From the NCBI GenBank assembly GCA_951813065.1, contig CATOTH010000001.1:372001-436000 (forward strand): a stretch of DNA of 64,000 nt, given 5' to 3'. The notes below the pieces were generated by a model. That model was not told where the DNA came from. It did no database searches and saw nothing but the letters and a program-made list of their open reading frames with translations. This DNA comes from an uncultured Bryobacterales bacterium (GTDB taxonomy: Bacteria; Acidobacteriota; Terriglobia; Bryobacterales; UBA6623). Each line of letters begins with the position of its first letter. The stretch's first letter is position 1. The position numbers and the translations under genes were made by a program. Of this stretch, positions 38,419 through 48,117 are shown piece by piece.

Positions 38419-39189
38419 ATGAACATTCTTGTTTGCGTGAAGCAGGTCGTGGCGCGGGACTCCGTACTCCGCATCGATCCAGACGGCAAGTGGATTCTGG
38501 ACGACGGCCTCACGTTCGAGATGAACGAACCCGACACCTATGCGCTGGAAGAGGCGCTCCGCCTTAAGGAAAAGCATGGCGGCGAGGTGATTGCCGTCAC
38601 GGCAGGCCCTGAACGTTCCGCTTCCACGGTTCGGGAAGCCCTCGCGAAGGGTGCGGACCGAGGCATCCACATCGAGGATGAACGCTTCGCCGAGGCCGAT
38701 ACGTTCGCGACCGCCCAGGCCCTAGCCGCGGCTATCGAGAAGGAACCGCACGATCTAATCCTCACCGGACTGCAGTCTGACGATTCCGGGTTCGGTCAGA
38801 CCGGTGTCGTCCTCGCCGAGCTACTCGGACTTCCCCACGCCACGATCATCATGGAGATCGACGCGTCGGGCAATCAGCTCCGTTGCAAGCGCGAGTTGGA
38901 AGCGGGGTGGTACCAAAACGTCACGCTGCCGAAACCCGCTCTACTGACAATCCAAAGCGGCATCAACAAGGTGCGCTACGCAACCTTGATGGGTATCAAG
39001 CGGGCTCGCAGGAAGCCCTTCACCCGCTATACGCCGGACGACTTGGGTATCGCAGTGACCGCGAGGCAACGCTTGCAGCGGCTCTACCAGCCGCAACAAA
39101 CTCAGCAAACCGAGTTCCTGCAAGGTACCAGTCGGGAAATCTCCGAGCAGCTGGTCGCCAAACTCCGATTCGAGGCCCGTGTGCTATGA
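38419..39189 (+). CDS. etfB: Electron transfer flavoprotein beta subunit
   Basis: A 256-aa AMP-binding subunit of the ETF heterodimer, which takes electrons from acyl-CoA and other dehydrogenases. It begins MNILVCVKQVVARDSVLRID; IEKEPHDLILTGLQSDD and the ETF-beta signature region ELEAGWYQNVTLPKPALLTI are present. A longer frame opens at 38377, but the ATG at 38419 starts the conserved strand. A TAGAAT lies about 40 nt upstream. Its stop overlaps the etfA start by ATGA, so the subunits are translationally coupled. Confidence 0.93.
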   Translation: MNILVCVKQVVARDSVLRIDPDGKWILDDGLTFEMNEPDTYALEEALRLKEKHGGEVIAVTAGPERSASTVREALAKGADRGIHIEDERFAEADTFATAQALAAAIEKEPHDLILTGLQSDDSGFGQTGVVLAELLGLPHATIIMEIDASGNQLRCKRELEAGWYQNVTLPKPALLTIQSGINKVRYATLMGIKRARRKPFTRYTPDDLGIAVTARQRLQRLYQPQQTQQTEFLQGTSREISEQLVAKLRFEARVL

Positions 39190-40166
39190 GTGTTCTCGTC
39201 GTTACCGAACAACAAGACGGGCACTGGCACCGGATGTCGCTGGAGGCTATCGCAGCGGGACAGGAGGCTGCCAGGGCATTGGAGTGCCCTTTCCTGGTAG
39301 CGGTCATGGGGTCCAACGTATCCGAATTGGCCGCCGAGGTCGCGGCAAAGCGAGTTTCCGAGGTCGTGCTGCTAGACGACCCTTGCCTGGAGCAGTACAC
39401 GGCGGACGGCTTCTCGCAAGCGTTGCGGCAAGCGATTGACCAGCTGCAGCCCGCGCTCGTGCTGTTCCCGCACACATACCAGGTGCGGGATCTGGCCCCC
39501 AAGCTGGCGGCATCCCTGGGGAAGCCGTTCGTGAGCGATGCCATCGGCATGCGAGTCGAGAACAAACGCCCGGTGTTCGTCCGACAACTGTTTCAGGGCA
39601 AGCTGAACGGCGATGTGACCATGGAGGACGAAGGCCCGCATTTCGCGTCCGTGCAGTCCGGAGCCTACAGGGCCGACGCAGTGGAGGATGGCGCCTCAAC
39701 GGCTGCGATCCGGTCGCTCGATCTGAGCATTGACGCGGCTGGGATCCGGGCGACTCCCCAACAGCCGTTCCGGGAGGCCAAGGACGCGGTCGATCTCGGG
39801 GCTGCCGAAATCATTGTTTCGGTTGGGCGCGGCATTCAGGACCCTGACAACATTCCGCAAGCCGAGGCCTTGGCGCGAGCACTGGGTGGAGAGCTCGCTG
39901 CATCGCGGCCGATCTGCGACAACGGCTGGCTGCCGTTGGACCGCCAGATCGGGAGCTCCGGCCAAACGGTGTCTCCGAATCTCTATCTGGCGCTTGGCAT
40001 TTCCGGTGCGATCCAGCATGTTGTCGGCATGAAGGGAGCCAAGACCATCGTGGCCGTGAACAAGGATCCGGGAGCACCGATTTTCGAGATCGCGGACTAC
40101 GGGATTGTTGCCGATCTCTTCGAGATCGTACCTGCGTTGGTCGAGATCCTCGAGGCCCGAGAATAG
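39186..40166 (+). CDS. etfA: Electron transfer flavoprotein alpha subunit
   Basis: A 326-aa FAD-binding subunit of ETF. The N-terminal domain pairs with EtfB; the C-terminal FAD domain has [14 protein letters not shown], then [20 protein letters not shown] and [20 protein letters not shown] with the nearby [19 protein letters not shown] motif, all typical. It sends electrons to ETF-quinone oxidoreductase in aerobic fatty-acid oxidation. The start ATG (39186) overlaps the etfB stop. No acyl-CoA dehydrogenase is adjacent. Confidence 0.94.
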   Translation: MSVLVVTEQQDGHWHRMSLEAIAAGQEAARALECPFLVAVMGSNVSELAAEVAAKRVSEVVLLDDPCLEQYTADGFSQALRQAIDQLQPALVLFPHTYQVRDLAPKLAASLGKPFVSDAIGMRVENKRPVFVRQLFQGKLNGDVTMEDEGPHFASVQSGAYRADAVEDGASTAAIRSLDLSIDAAGIRATPQQPFREAKDAVDLGAAEIIVSVGRGIQDPDNIPQAEALARALGGELAASRPICDNGWLPLDRQIGSSGQTVSPNLYLALGISGAIQHVVGMKGAKTIVAVNKDPGAPIFEIADYGIVADLFEIVPALVEILEARE

Positions 40167-40204
40167 CGCGCGACGCGACAGGCGGGTGGGAAGATAGAAC
40201 CGTC

Positions 40205-41692
40205 ATGTTCCGGATCCGGCACTCCCTCGTTGCACTAGCCCTTGCCACAGTTGGACTCTCCTGCTCGGCTGACCCGCCCTCGGGCCGCCACGCCCTCGAC
40301 CGACCGAATTTCGTGCTCATCTTCATTGACGACATGGGTTACGGCGACATCGGGGCGTTCGGTTCGACGCAGAACCGCACTCCGCATCTCGATGCGATGG
40401 CCGAAGGGGGGATGAGGCTCACGAGTTTCTACGCCCAACCGGTTTGCACTCCGTCGCGCGCGGCGTTGATGACTGGGGCATATCCAATCCGCAACGGTCT
40501 GCAAACGGGCTTCTGGCATCCGGTCCTGATGCCCGCTGACCCGCAAGGAATCCATCCGGATGAAATCACTGTCGCCGAGGTGCTCAAGGGCCGAGGCTAC
40601 GCCACCGGGATCATCGGCAAGTGGCATCTCGGTGACCAGCCCGAATTCCTGCCGAACAACCACGGATTCGACTACCACTTCGGGCTGCCCTATTCGAACG
40701 ACATGAGCCCGTTCATGCCGCTCAATCCCCGGAATCACCCGCCGCTCCCTCTTTTGCGCAACGGGCAGGTGATCCGTGAAGTACCCGAGGACCAGTCGTT
40801 TCTGACGGAAGCGTACACGGCCGAGTCCCTCGCCTTCATTGACCGCCACCACGAGAGCCCGTTCTTCCTCTACATTCCACATTCGATGGTTCACGTACCG
40901 TTGTGGGCGGGAGAGGACTTCAAGGGCTCGTCAAATAACGAGGTCTTGGGCGACTGTATCGAGGAACTCGACTGGAGCGTGGGCGAGATCCGCGATCGAT
41001 TGGAGCAGTACGGCATAGCGAACAATACGCTGGTGTTATTCACCTCGGACAACGGTCCGGCGCGAGGTAGTGCGGGGCCGCTGCGAGGTCGCAAGGGCAC
41101 GACGTTCGAAGGCGGCTTGCGGGTTCCGGCCGTGGCGTACTGGCCAGGCACGATCCCGCCCGGCACGACGTACGACGACATCGCGACCACAATGGACATC
41201 CTGCCGACATTCGTCGCGCTCGCAGGAGCCGAAGCGCCCATGGATCGAATCGACGGCCACGACATCTCGTCGATTCTGCGAGGCCAGGTCGGGACGCCGT
41301 CCCCGTACGACGCTTTCTTCTACTACAGGGGCTACGAACTCCGAGCCGTCAGGAGCGGAGAGTGGAAGCTGCACACCGACGGGACACTCTACAACCTCGA
41401 ATCGGACGTTGCCGAGAGCAAAGACCTGGCGAACGATCAACCGGAAGTTAGGGACCGGTTGTTAGGCCTGTTGGAACGAGCTCGAGGCACTCTCGGCGAC
41501 GGCCCGACATGGCCTGAGATGCCCGGTATCGAACTCCCTGCCTCAGCACGCCCGATCGGCAGGATCGAGAGACAGCCCAAGCTTCTCATTCCTCGGCCGG
41601 GAGCCTCGGGGGACGAAGCGCACGCACCGCCTATCCGTGGAACTGTCGAGGTCACACCTCCGCCAGGCTACAAGCGCCCGGAAAACTGGTGA
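40205..41692 (+). CDS. Type I sulfatase (arylsulfatase-like), putative lipoprotein
   Basis: A 495-aa exported hydrolase. The N terminus (LVALALATVGLSCSAD) is a lipoprotein signal with Cys20. The formylglycine signature is VCTPSRAALMTG, with Cys81 to be converted by a formylglycine-generating enzyme. Metal-binding residues appear in FIDDMGYGD and FTSDNGPARG. It would cleave sulfate esters from sugars or aromatic compounds in the periplasm or outer membrane. It is one of two sulfatases in this window (other at 53834). The C-terminal 60 residues are proline-rich and unusual. No maturase gene is visible nearby. Confidence 0.9.
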   Translation: MFRIRHSLVALALATVGLSCSADPPSGRHALDRPNFVLIFIDDMGYGDIGAFGSTQNRTPHLDAMAEGGMRLTSFYAQPVCTPSRAALMTGAYPIRNGLQTGFWHPVLMPADPQGIHPDEITVAEVLKGRGYATGIIGKWHLGDQPEFLPNNHGFDYHFGLPYSNDMSPFMPLNPRNHPPLPLLRNGQVIREVPEDQSFLTEAYTAESLAFIDRHHESPFFLYIPHSMVHVPLWAGEDFKGSSNNEVLGDCIEELDWSVGEIRDRLEQYGIANNTLVLFTSDNGPARGSAGPLRGRKGTTFEGGLRVPAVAYWPGTIPPGTTYDDIATTMDILPTFVALAGAEAPMDRIDGHDISSILRGQVGTPSPYDAFFYYRGYELRAVRSGEWKLHTDGTLYNLESDVAESKDLANDQPEVRDRLLGLLERARGTLGDGPTWPEMPGIELPASARPIGRIERQPKLLIPRPGASGDEAHAPPIRGTVEVTPPPGYKRPENW

Positions 41693-41713
41693 TTCCGGGA
41701 AGCCGAAGCTGGT

Positions 41714-44257
41714 TCACTCGGGAGTGATCGCGGCCTTGCTCTTGTCGTCTTGGAAAATGCCCATCACACGACCGAGAACGCCGCGCTTCGGCGGCTCCGC
41801 CCCCCCGGGCGGAGCTATTGCTGCGGCGCGCTTGGGGGCGTCCAAGTGGCTGCTCAGATCAGTGGTGGCGGGCTGCGTTCCAGCAATATACACTTCGTGC
41901 GTGCATCCCTCGCAGTGGTTCTCGGTAAGCATGCGCTGCACCGGGTCCACAGGCACGCGAACCACCCCTACCGGTTGCTCGAACGGCCCGGGGTTCGCGT
42001 AGATCGCCAGTTCATGCGCCTTCTTCATGAACATCGCCCAGATAGGCAGCGCCGAATGTGCGCCTTCAAGCGCCAAGTCGGTGTTGTCGTCGAATCCGAC
42101 CCACACCACGCATACCAGGTTGTTGGTGAAGCCAGCGAACCAGCCATCGTCGTCAGTGCCGGTCTTGCCCGCGGCGTTAGTAATGCCATAGGTGAAACGA
42201 GCCCGGACGCCCGAACCATGCTGGATCACGTCCTTCAACATGTCCGTCACGACGTACGCGACCCGTGTATCCATCACCTCGCGCCGTTCCGGTTCGGACT
42301 TGAAGAGCGTCTGTCCCTGATTGGCGCGGACGTACCGAATGAATGTCGGTTCCAACCGGACACCCTTGTTGGCAATAGCGGTGTATGCTGCCGCCACATC
42401 CAACGGCGTGACCTCGAACGCTCCGAGCATCAGGGACGGAACAGGTATCGCAGCATCTCCCATGCCGGCACGCCTCGCGAGGTCGGCAACCCGCCGGTAT
42501 CCGACCATTTGGCCGACCTTGACCGTTGCCACGTTGACTGATTTCATCAGGGCAAAACGAAGGCTGATACGGCCGAAGAACTTGTCTTTGTGATTCGAGG
42601 GCTCGTATGGCGGCTGCGTCTCGGAAAACTCGAATGAAGTGGGTTCGTCCTCGACAATGGTGCTCGCCGTCAGCAGGCCGGGCGGCGCTTCATACGAAAC
42701 CCGCGCGTATTCGGGCAAGGCATCCCCGTAGCCGCGCCGGATCATCATCGCTCGCTCTCGATCCAATGCGCTGTCAATTGCGGCGGCGAACACGAACGGC
42801 TTGAAGACCGAACCGGGCTGCCGCATGGCCAAAGCGCGGTTCAGCTGGCTGCCGCCGTAGTCGCGACCGCCAACCACAGCCTTGACCTCGCCAGTGCGTG
42901 GGTCGATCGCGACCAGGGCCGCTTGCGCGCGGGGAGGCTCCTTGCCCCTGAATCGACGTTGTTTGGCTACGAGTTCGTCAACGAGCTGCATGCCTTCCCG
43001 CACCGCTTCAACCGCGAATTCCTGCAGCTGCTTGTCGAGCGTTGTGAAGACCCAGTAATCTTGCGTGATCAGTTCCTGTCGCGGGAAATGCTTCTGCAGG
43101 CTCTTGTTGACCAAGTCGATGTAGTAGGGAGCGTCGCGGGATTCCATGTGCCCCCTTGCGAGCACGATCCCTTCGGCGGCGGCCGCGTCGTGAGCAGCCT
43201 GGTCGATGAATTCCTCGCGCAGCATCGCTGCCAGAACCTGGTTGCGGCGGCGCTGAGTGCGATCCGGGTGGCGATACGGATTCAGATAGCTGGGCACCTG
43301 CAGCACCCCGGCCAGCATCGCCGCTTCGGCCAAGGTCACATCCCGGACATCCTTGTCGAAGTACGCTCGCGCGGCCTCTCCGAATCCGTGAACATTGAAG
43401 CTGCCCAGGCGTCCCATGAAGATCTGGTTCGAATAGTTCTCGAAGATCTGCTCCTTGGTGAGGCGCCCTTCGAGCTGGAGCGCGATCATTGCCTCCGCCA
43501 GCTTGCGGCTGTAGGTGCTCTCCCGTGTCAGGAAGAAGTTGCGGGCCAGTTGCTGCGTGAGGCTCGACGTGCCGCGGGGCTTCTCCCAGTTCAGGAGGCC
43601 GTCCAGAGCCGCCCCGGTGGTACGGATGAAATCGATGCCGTGGTGCGAAAAGAAGCGGTGGTCCTCGATCGCAATCACGGCGTCGATGAGATGCTGTGGA
43701 TAGTCGCTGTACCTGAACAGGCGACGCTTCGAACGTTCCGCGTCAAACAGATTCGTGATCAACTCGGGCTCGAGACGGTAAGCATCCAGCGGTTCGTGCG
43801 CGTCTAGCGATACTATCTGGCGGACGCGACCGTCCTGGAAATCAATTTGCGCCGCTTCGGGAGCGAAATGCGAAAGCGACCCTGGATGGACTCGAATGCT
43901 GTCTCCAACGACCGAATACCAGCCCACCTCATTGCGGTCGTCGATCGAGTAGCCGGCCGCCCGGAGGTTCTTGGCAATGTCTTCCGCGGTTGCAGGATCC
44001 CCCAGTGAAACCGTCCGGGGCATCGCAAGGAACCGAGCGGTCCGGTCGAATGCCCCGCCTGCCATGCGAGCATCAATGATTTCGCTGAACTTCCAGTAGT
44101 AGTGGTTGAAAACGACCCCGGAGACTACACCCAGAATCAGTCCGCCGGCCAGGAACGCCCTGCCGACCGGGGTACCCAGGAAACGCAACACCCGGCCGAG
44201 AACTCCAAGCCGTAATTGCACCCTTCGACCGGTCTTGGTCTTTGCTGCGGTGGCCAT
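41714..44257 (-). CDS. Class A penicillin-binding protein (PBP1A-type)
   Basis: An 847-aa bifunctional peptidoglycan synthase. After a basic N terminus and one transmembrane helix (AFLAGGLILGVVSGVVFNHYY, about 34-54) comes the GT51 glycosyltransferase domain, with the catalytic Glu in IAIEDHRFFSHHGID. The transpeptidase domain has the Ser nucleophile in RQPGSVFKPFVFAA, the SxN motif in ALMKSVNVATV and KTGTDDDGW. It polymerises and cross-links glycan strands. The C-terminal tail is cationic and proline/alanine-rich. The ATG at 44257 is preceded by GGAAGGG. It lies downstream of proS on the same strand, with 60 nt between. Confidence 0.93.
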   Translation of the reverse strand: MATAAKTKTGRRVQLRLGVLGRVLRFLGTPVGRAFLAGGLILGVVSGVVFNHYYWKFSEIIDARMAGGAFDRTARFLAMPRTVSLGDPATAEDIAKNLRAAGYSIDDRNEVGWYSVVGDSIRVHPGSLSHFAPEAAQIDFQDGRVRQIVSLDAHEPLDAYRLEPELITNLFDAERSKRRLFRYSDYPQHLIDAVIAIEDHRFFSHHGIDFIRTTGAALDGLLNWEKPRGTSSLTQQLARNFFLTRESTYSRKLAEAMIALQLEGRLTKEQIFENYSNQIFMGRLGSFNVHGFGEAARAYFDKDVRDVTLAEAAMLAGVLQVPSYLNPYRHPDRTQRRRNQVLAAMLREEFIDQAAHDAAAAEGIVLARGHMESRDAPYYIDLVNKSLQKHFPRQELITQDYWVFTTLDKQLQEFAVEAVREGMQLVDELVAKQRRFRGKEPPRAQAALVAIDPRTGEVKAVVGGRDYGGSQLNRALAMRQPGSVFKPFVFAAAIDSALDRERAMMIRRGYGDALPEYARVSYEAPPGLLTASTIVEDEPTSFEFSETQPPYEPSNHKDKFFGRISLRFALMKSVNVATVKVGQMVGYRRVADLARRAGMGDAAIPVPSLMLGAFEVTPLDVAAAYTAIANKGVRLEPTFIRYVRANQGQTLFKSEPERREVMDTRVAYVVTDMLKDVIQHGSGVRARFTYGITNAAGKTGTDDDGWFAGFTNNLVCVVWVGFDDNTDLALEGAHSALPIWAMFMKKAHELAIYANPGPFEQPVGVVRVPVDPVQRMLTENHCEGCTHEVYIAGTQPATTDLSSHLDAPKRAAAIAPPGGAEPPKRGVLGRVMGIFQDDKSKAAITPE

Positions 44258-44317
44258 GCGACCCTTCCCTGCCGAGATGCCCGTCCTCTTCCAGCCTTGC
44301 TGAAAGGTCAGAAAAGG

Positions 44318-46048
44318 CTATCGAACCGCTTTGGCGATGGGCATCGCCTCGATGATGCGCCGATCTAGCGATTTCGCTATCTCTTCGATAGTAGCATCGA
44401 ACGACACGCCTGTCTTGCGGTCGGAAACCTCGACCAGTCCATCGCTGAGTTTTCGGCCCACGGTGACGCGAAACGGGATTCCGATGAGTTCGGCATCCTT
44501 GAACTTCGCGCCCGCACGGAGGGGCCGGTCGTCGAGCAAGGCGTCCACGCCCGCGGCGCACAAGTCGCGATGGAGTGCTTCCGCCGTCTCGCGCTGCTCG
44601 TCGTGCTTGACGTTGACCGGAGTGACCACGACCTGGAACGGCGCGATCGAGACAGGCAGCACCATGCCGGAATCGTCGTGATTCTGTTCGATGGCCCCGG
44701 TAAGAATGCGCTCGATCCCGATTCCGTAGGACCCCATGATCGGCGTGACGGCCTTCCCGCTCTCGTCAAGCACACTGAGCCCCATCGACTCGGAGTACTT
44801 GTAGCCGAGCTTGAAGATATGCCCCACCTCAATGGCTTTCACTCGACGAACGGGCTGGCCCGATACGATATCGAGGTCTCCATCCTGAACCTCGCGCACA
44901 TCGACGAATCGCGTCTGAAAATCCCGTCCGGGGGTCACGTTTCGCAAGTGAAACTCAGCCTTGTTGGCACCGCAGATCATGTTGCGTCGATCCTTGAGCG
45001 CCGTGTCGGCGAGGAGAGTCACCTTGCCAGCGCCGACGGGTCCGACAAAGCCGGCACCGACGCCGAGCCAGCCTTCGATCTCTTCGGGGTGCGCAGGACG
45101 CAATTCGCGGCAACCGGTCTCTGAAGCGAGCTTGGTCTCGCTCAATTGATGGTCGCCACGGAGCAGGACCATGTGCGGGTCCCCGTCGAGGACCATCACG
45201 AGCGCCTTGATGTGCGACGACGGGGGCAGGTCGTCAAACCGGGAGACCTCTTCAATGGTCTTCGCGCCGGGCGTGTGGAACTCTTCGGGAACGAACTCGC
45301 CAGCCGGGTCGGGGCTGGCGGGCGCTTGGGGGTTGGCGACCGCTTTCTCCAGGTTCGCCTTGTACCCCGAGGCTTGGCATTCGACGAGCCAGTCCTCGCC
45401 AGCCGGTGACGGCACCATGAACTCGCACGATTCGCTGCCTCCCATGGCACCTGAATGAGCGTCCACGGCCAGGTAGTCCAGACCGCAGCGATCGAAGATC
45501 CGGCAATAGGCCTTGTAGTGCTGAGCGTAGGCGGCGTCCAGACCCGCGCTGTCCATGTCAAACGTGTAGGAGTCCTTCATGGTGAAGCGCCGCACCCGCA
45601 TCAGCCCCGCCTTGGGTCGCGGCTCGTCGCGAAACTTCGCCTGGATCTGGTACCAGATCTGGGGCAACTGCTTGTAGCTGCGCAATTCCCCGACTGCAAT
45701 CGAAGTGACAACCTCCTCCTCGGTCATTCCCAGGCAGAGTTCCCTGCCCCACCGGTCCTTGAGGCGAAACATGTCGCTGCCGATGTCATCCCACCGGCCG
45801 CTCCTCTTCCAGACATCCGCCGGATGCAACTCGGGCGTGTAAATCTCCTGCGCCCCGATTGCGTCCATCTCTTGCCGCACGATCCGCTCGATCTTGCGCA
45901 AGGATCGTTTGGCCAGGTACAGGTAGCAAAACAAGCCAGCGGACAGTTGACGGATGTAGCCGGCTCTCAGCAGCAGCTTGTGGCTGACCACCTCGGCTTC
46001 GGCAGGATCGTCCCGGAGAGTCGGGATGTGTAGGCGGCTCCAGCGCAT
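44318..46048 (-). CDS. proS: Prolyl-tRNA synthetase
   Basis: A 576-aa class II enzyme that charges tRNA-Pro. It has the bacterial (E. coli-type) plan: catalytic core starting TLRDDPAEAEVVSHKLLLRAG, motif 2 around QIWYQIQAKFRDEPRPKAGL, the editing INS domain (about 225-395, with KALVMVLDGDPHMVLLRGDH), motif 3 (VTPIMGSYGIGIERIL), and the anticodon-binding domain (about 470-570). The length is near the 572 aa of E. coli ProRS. It probably heads a unit with the PBP gene. The ATG at 46048 starts the conserved core (MRWSRLHIPTLRD). Confidence 0.95.
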   Translation of the reverse strand: MRWSRLHIPTLRDDPAEAEVVSHKLLLRAGYIRQLSAGLFCYLYLAKRSLRKIERIVRQEMDAIGAQEIYTPELHPADVWKRSGRWDDIGSDMFRLKDRWGRELCLGMTEEEVVTSIAVGELRSYKQLPQIWYQIQAKFRDEPRPKAGLMRVRRFTMKDSYTFDMDSAGLDAAYAQHYKAYCRIFDRCGLDYLAVDAHSGAMGGSESCEFMVPSPAGEDWLVECQASGYKANLEKAVANPQAPASPDPAGEFVPEEFHTPGAKTIEEVSRFDDLPPSSHIKALVMVLDGDPHMVLLRGDHQLSETKLASETGCRELRPAHPEEIEGWLGVGAGFVGPVGAGKVTLLADTALKDRRNMICGANKAEFHLRNVTPGRDFQTRFVDVREVQDGDLDIVSGQPVRRVKAIEVGHIFKLGYKYSESMGLSVLDESGKAVTPIMGSYGIGIERILTGAIEQNHDDSGMVLPVSIAPFQVVVTPVNVKHDEQRETAEALHRDLCAAGVDALLDDRPLRAGAKFKDAELIGIPFRVTVGRKLSDGLVEVSDRKTGVSFDATIEEIAKSLDRRIIEAMPIAKAVR

Positions 46049-46153
46049 GGGGGGAAATCGCGGGATTCGGCCGGCAGGCCGCCAGCACTTCGAAACCTCA
46101 TCGTATCATCGCAATCCGGCATCCGAGGAAGGGCTCGGCAGGGCGGATCGGAC

Positions 46154-47980
46154 TCACCAAGCCAGCGCGTAGGACTTGTCGCGACGCGGTCCCGCCGCGC
46201 CATACAGCACACCGCGCTCAAGGTCTACCATCACGGCTGTGGCATCGCCAATGCTCCAAGGCCCGGAAGGTTGAACGCGATGGCCGAGCGCCTCCAGGCC
46301 CTCGACTGTCTCGGGATCCATTCGGGTTTCCACACGCATCACACCGGGATGGACCTCACGGGGGAAAAAGGACGGCGGGAAATCGAGAATCTGGATCAGG
46401 GGGGCGTCGAGCGCGGACTGAATGTCCATGCCGAACTCGAGGACATTGAGCAGGAACTGCAAGTTCACCTGGTCCTGGGCGTCCCCCCCGGGCGTGCCCC
46501 ATGCCATGAACGGCTTGCCGCCCTTCAATGCGAGAGTCGGTGTAAGCGTCGTGCGCGGCTGCTTGCCCGGCTGCAGGCTGTTCGACCGGTGCGCCTCAAG
46601 GAAGAAGCTCTGCATCCGCGTGCCGAGCACGAATCCCAGGCCTTCAACGATCGGGGAGGTGTGAAACCACCCTCCGCTGGGAGTCGCCGAAAAGACATTG
46701 CCGTGGGCGTCAGCGACGCGCGTTCCGGTGGTGCCGGGAGGGTCGGGGGTGAAAGCCACCGTCTCCGGAATACGGGCATGGGCCATGGCACCGCCGTGGA
46801 ACGGATAGGGATTCCCCGGCCGGAGTTTCAGGGATGGGGAGGCCGGGTCGATCAGCTTGCGTCTCTCGTCGGCATACGCCTTCGAAAGCAGCCCTCGCTC
46901 CGGCACGCCGACGAAATCGGGATCGGCGTAGTACCACTCCCTGTCCGCATATGACAGCTTCATCGCTTCGGCCAGGAGATGCAGGTAAGGCACGGTGTTG
47001 TGCCCCAGCGAACGAATGTCGTAGGCCTCCAGAAGATTCAATGTCTGGAGCAATACGGGGCCTTGCGACCAGAACCCGACCTTGTAGACTTCCACACCAC
47101 GGTAGGTCGTACGGGTCGGCTCTTCAATGCGCGGGCGAAACGCCGCGAGGTCTTCCATCTCGAACAGGCCGGTCGAAGTGAAGCCGTTGGCGTCCGTACA
47201 GGGAAACTGCTTCTGGAAGGCGACGATTTCGGCAGCGATTTCGCCTTTGTAGAAGAGGTCGTGGGCGGCTCTCAGCCCGGCAACGCGTCCATCGCCCGCA
47301 GCCTGCGCCTCGGCTTCCGCCAAGCGTCTGTACATGCTGGCCAAGTCCTGCTGGACTAGCAGCTCGCCAACCTCGGGCACCTTGCCGCCCGGCACGAAAA
47401 TCCGAGCTGAGGTTGGCCACTCCGCGGTCATCCTCCGGGCGGCCCTGCCGAGGTTTTGCCGAAAGCTCGGAAAAACTGCGAAGCCCGTCTCGGCGATCTG
47501 GATCGCTGGGGCGAGGACTTCCCCCAGGCTCATCGTCCCGTACTTCTCCAAGGCCAGGATCAGAGTCCCGACAGCGGCGGGAACAGGGGCCGACAGGAAG
47601 CAATCGCCTGGAATCGCCTCGATTCCATTGCCCCGATACCAGTCGATGGTGGCCTTCCGGGGAGCCTGCCCTTGGCCATTGATAGCGACGACGCGGCCGG
47701 CCTCTGCGGAGTAGATCAGGATCGGCACTTCGCCGCCGATTCCGAAGCGGTCAAACTCGGTGACGGCCTGCGCGAAGACCGTGGCCACACCGGCATCTAT
47801 CGCGTTGCCGCCAGCCTTGAGCATGTCAAGGCCAGCGTCACTGGCCTGGTGGTGCCCCGAAACCACGACTCCTCGACTGCCCATCACGAAGGGTCGTGTC
47901 CCGGCAACGAGGGCCGTCGCGGCGAGCAGACCCCCGACCGCGAGCCTGAAAGTCATGCTGAGAGTTGTTCGGCGGAGCAT
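46154..47980 (-). CDS. Gamma-glutamyltransferase-family Ntn hydrolase
   Basis: A 608-aa exported enzyme with a signal peptide (MTFRLAVGGLLAATALVAG). The large-subunit region (VMGSRGVVVSGHHQASDAGLDMLKAGGNAIDAG) fits the family, as do YRGVEVYKVGFWSQGPVLLQ and ADREWYYADPDFVGVP. Autocleavage would occur before the Thr in PPGTTGTRVADAHGNV. Classical GGTs read TTH-x-SVVD here; this one has TTG-TRVAD, so the substrate or activity may differ from glutathione hydrolysis (cephalosporin acylase-like or other). It starts at the ATG at 47980, with a TACAAT 16 nt upstream. It is divergent from the SoxC-like gene. Confidence 0.82.
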   Translation of the reverse strand: MLRRTTLSMTFRLAVGGLLAATALVAGTRPFVMGSRGVVVSGHHQASDAGLDMLKAGGNAIDAGVATVFAQAVTEFDRFGIGGEVPILIYSAEAGRVVAINGQGQAPRKATIDWYRGNGIEAIPGDCFLSAPVPAAVGTLILALEKYGTMSLGEVLAPAIQIAETGFAVFPSFRQNLGRAARRMTAEWPTSARIFVPGGKVPEVGELLVQQDLASMYRRLAEAEAQAAGDGRVAGLRAAHDLFYKGEIAAEIVAFQKQFPCTDANGFTSTGLFEMEDLAAFRPRIEEPTRTTYRGVEVYKVGFWSQGPVLLQTLNLLEAYDIRSLGHNTVPYLHLLAEAMKLSYADREWYYADPDFVGVPERGLLSKAYADERRKLIDPASPSLKLRPGNPYPFHGGAMAHARIPETVAFTPDPPGTTGTRVADAHGNVFSATPSGGWFHTSPIVEGLGFVLGTRMQSFFLEAHRSNSLQPGKQPRTTLTPTLALKGGKPFMAWGTPGGDAQDQVNLQFLLNVLEFGMDIQSALDAPLIQILDFPPSFFPREVHPGVMRVETRMDPETVEGLEALGHRVQPSGPWSIGDATAVMVDLERGVLYGAAGPRRDKSYALAW

Positions 47981-48117
47981 TGCGGGCTTGATCAGTATTG
48001 TAGGCGCAGCCCGGCGACAGGGCCGGCGAACGCGCGACAGGTCGGAATAAGCCCCGCCCAGTGATGGGAGATTGTCGGGAATCGCAACCCGCGCTAAGCT
48101 TAAGCCACGATTTCGTC

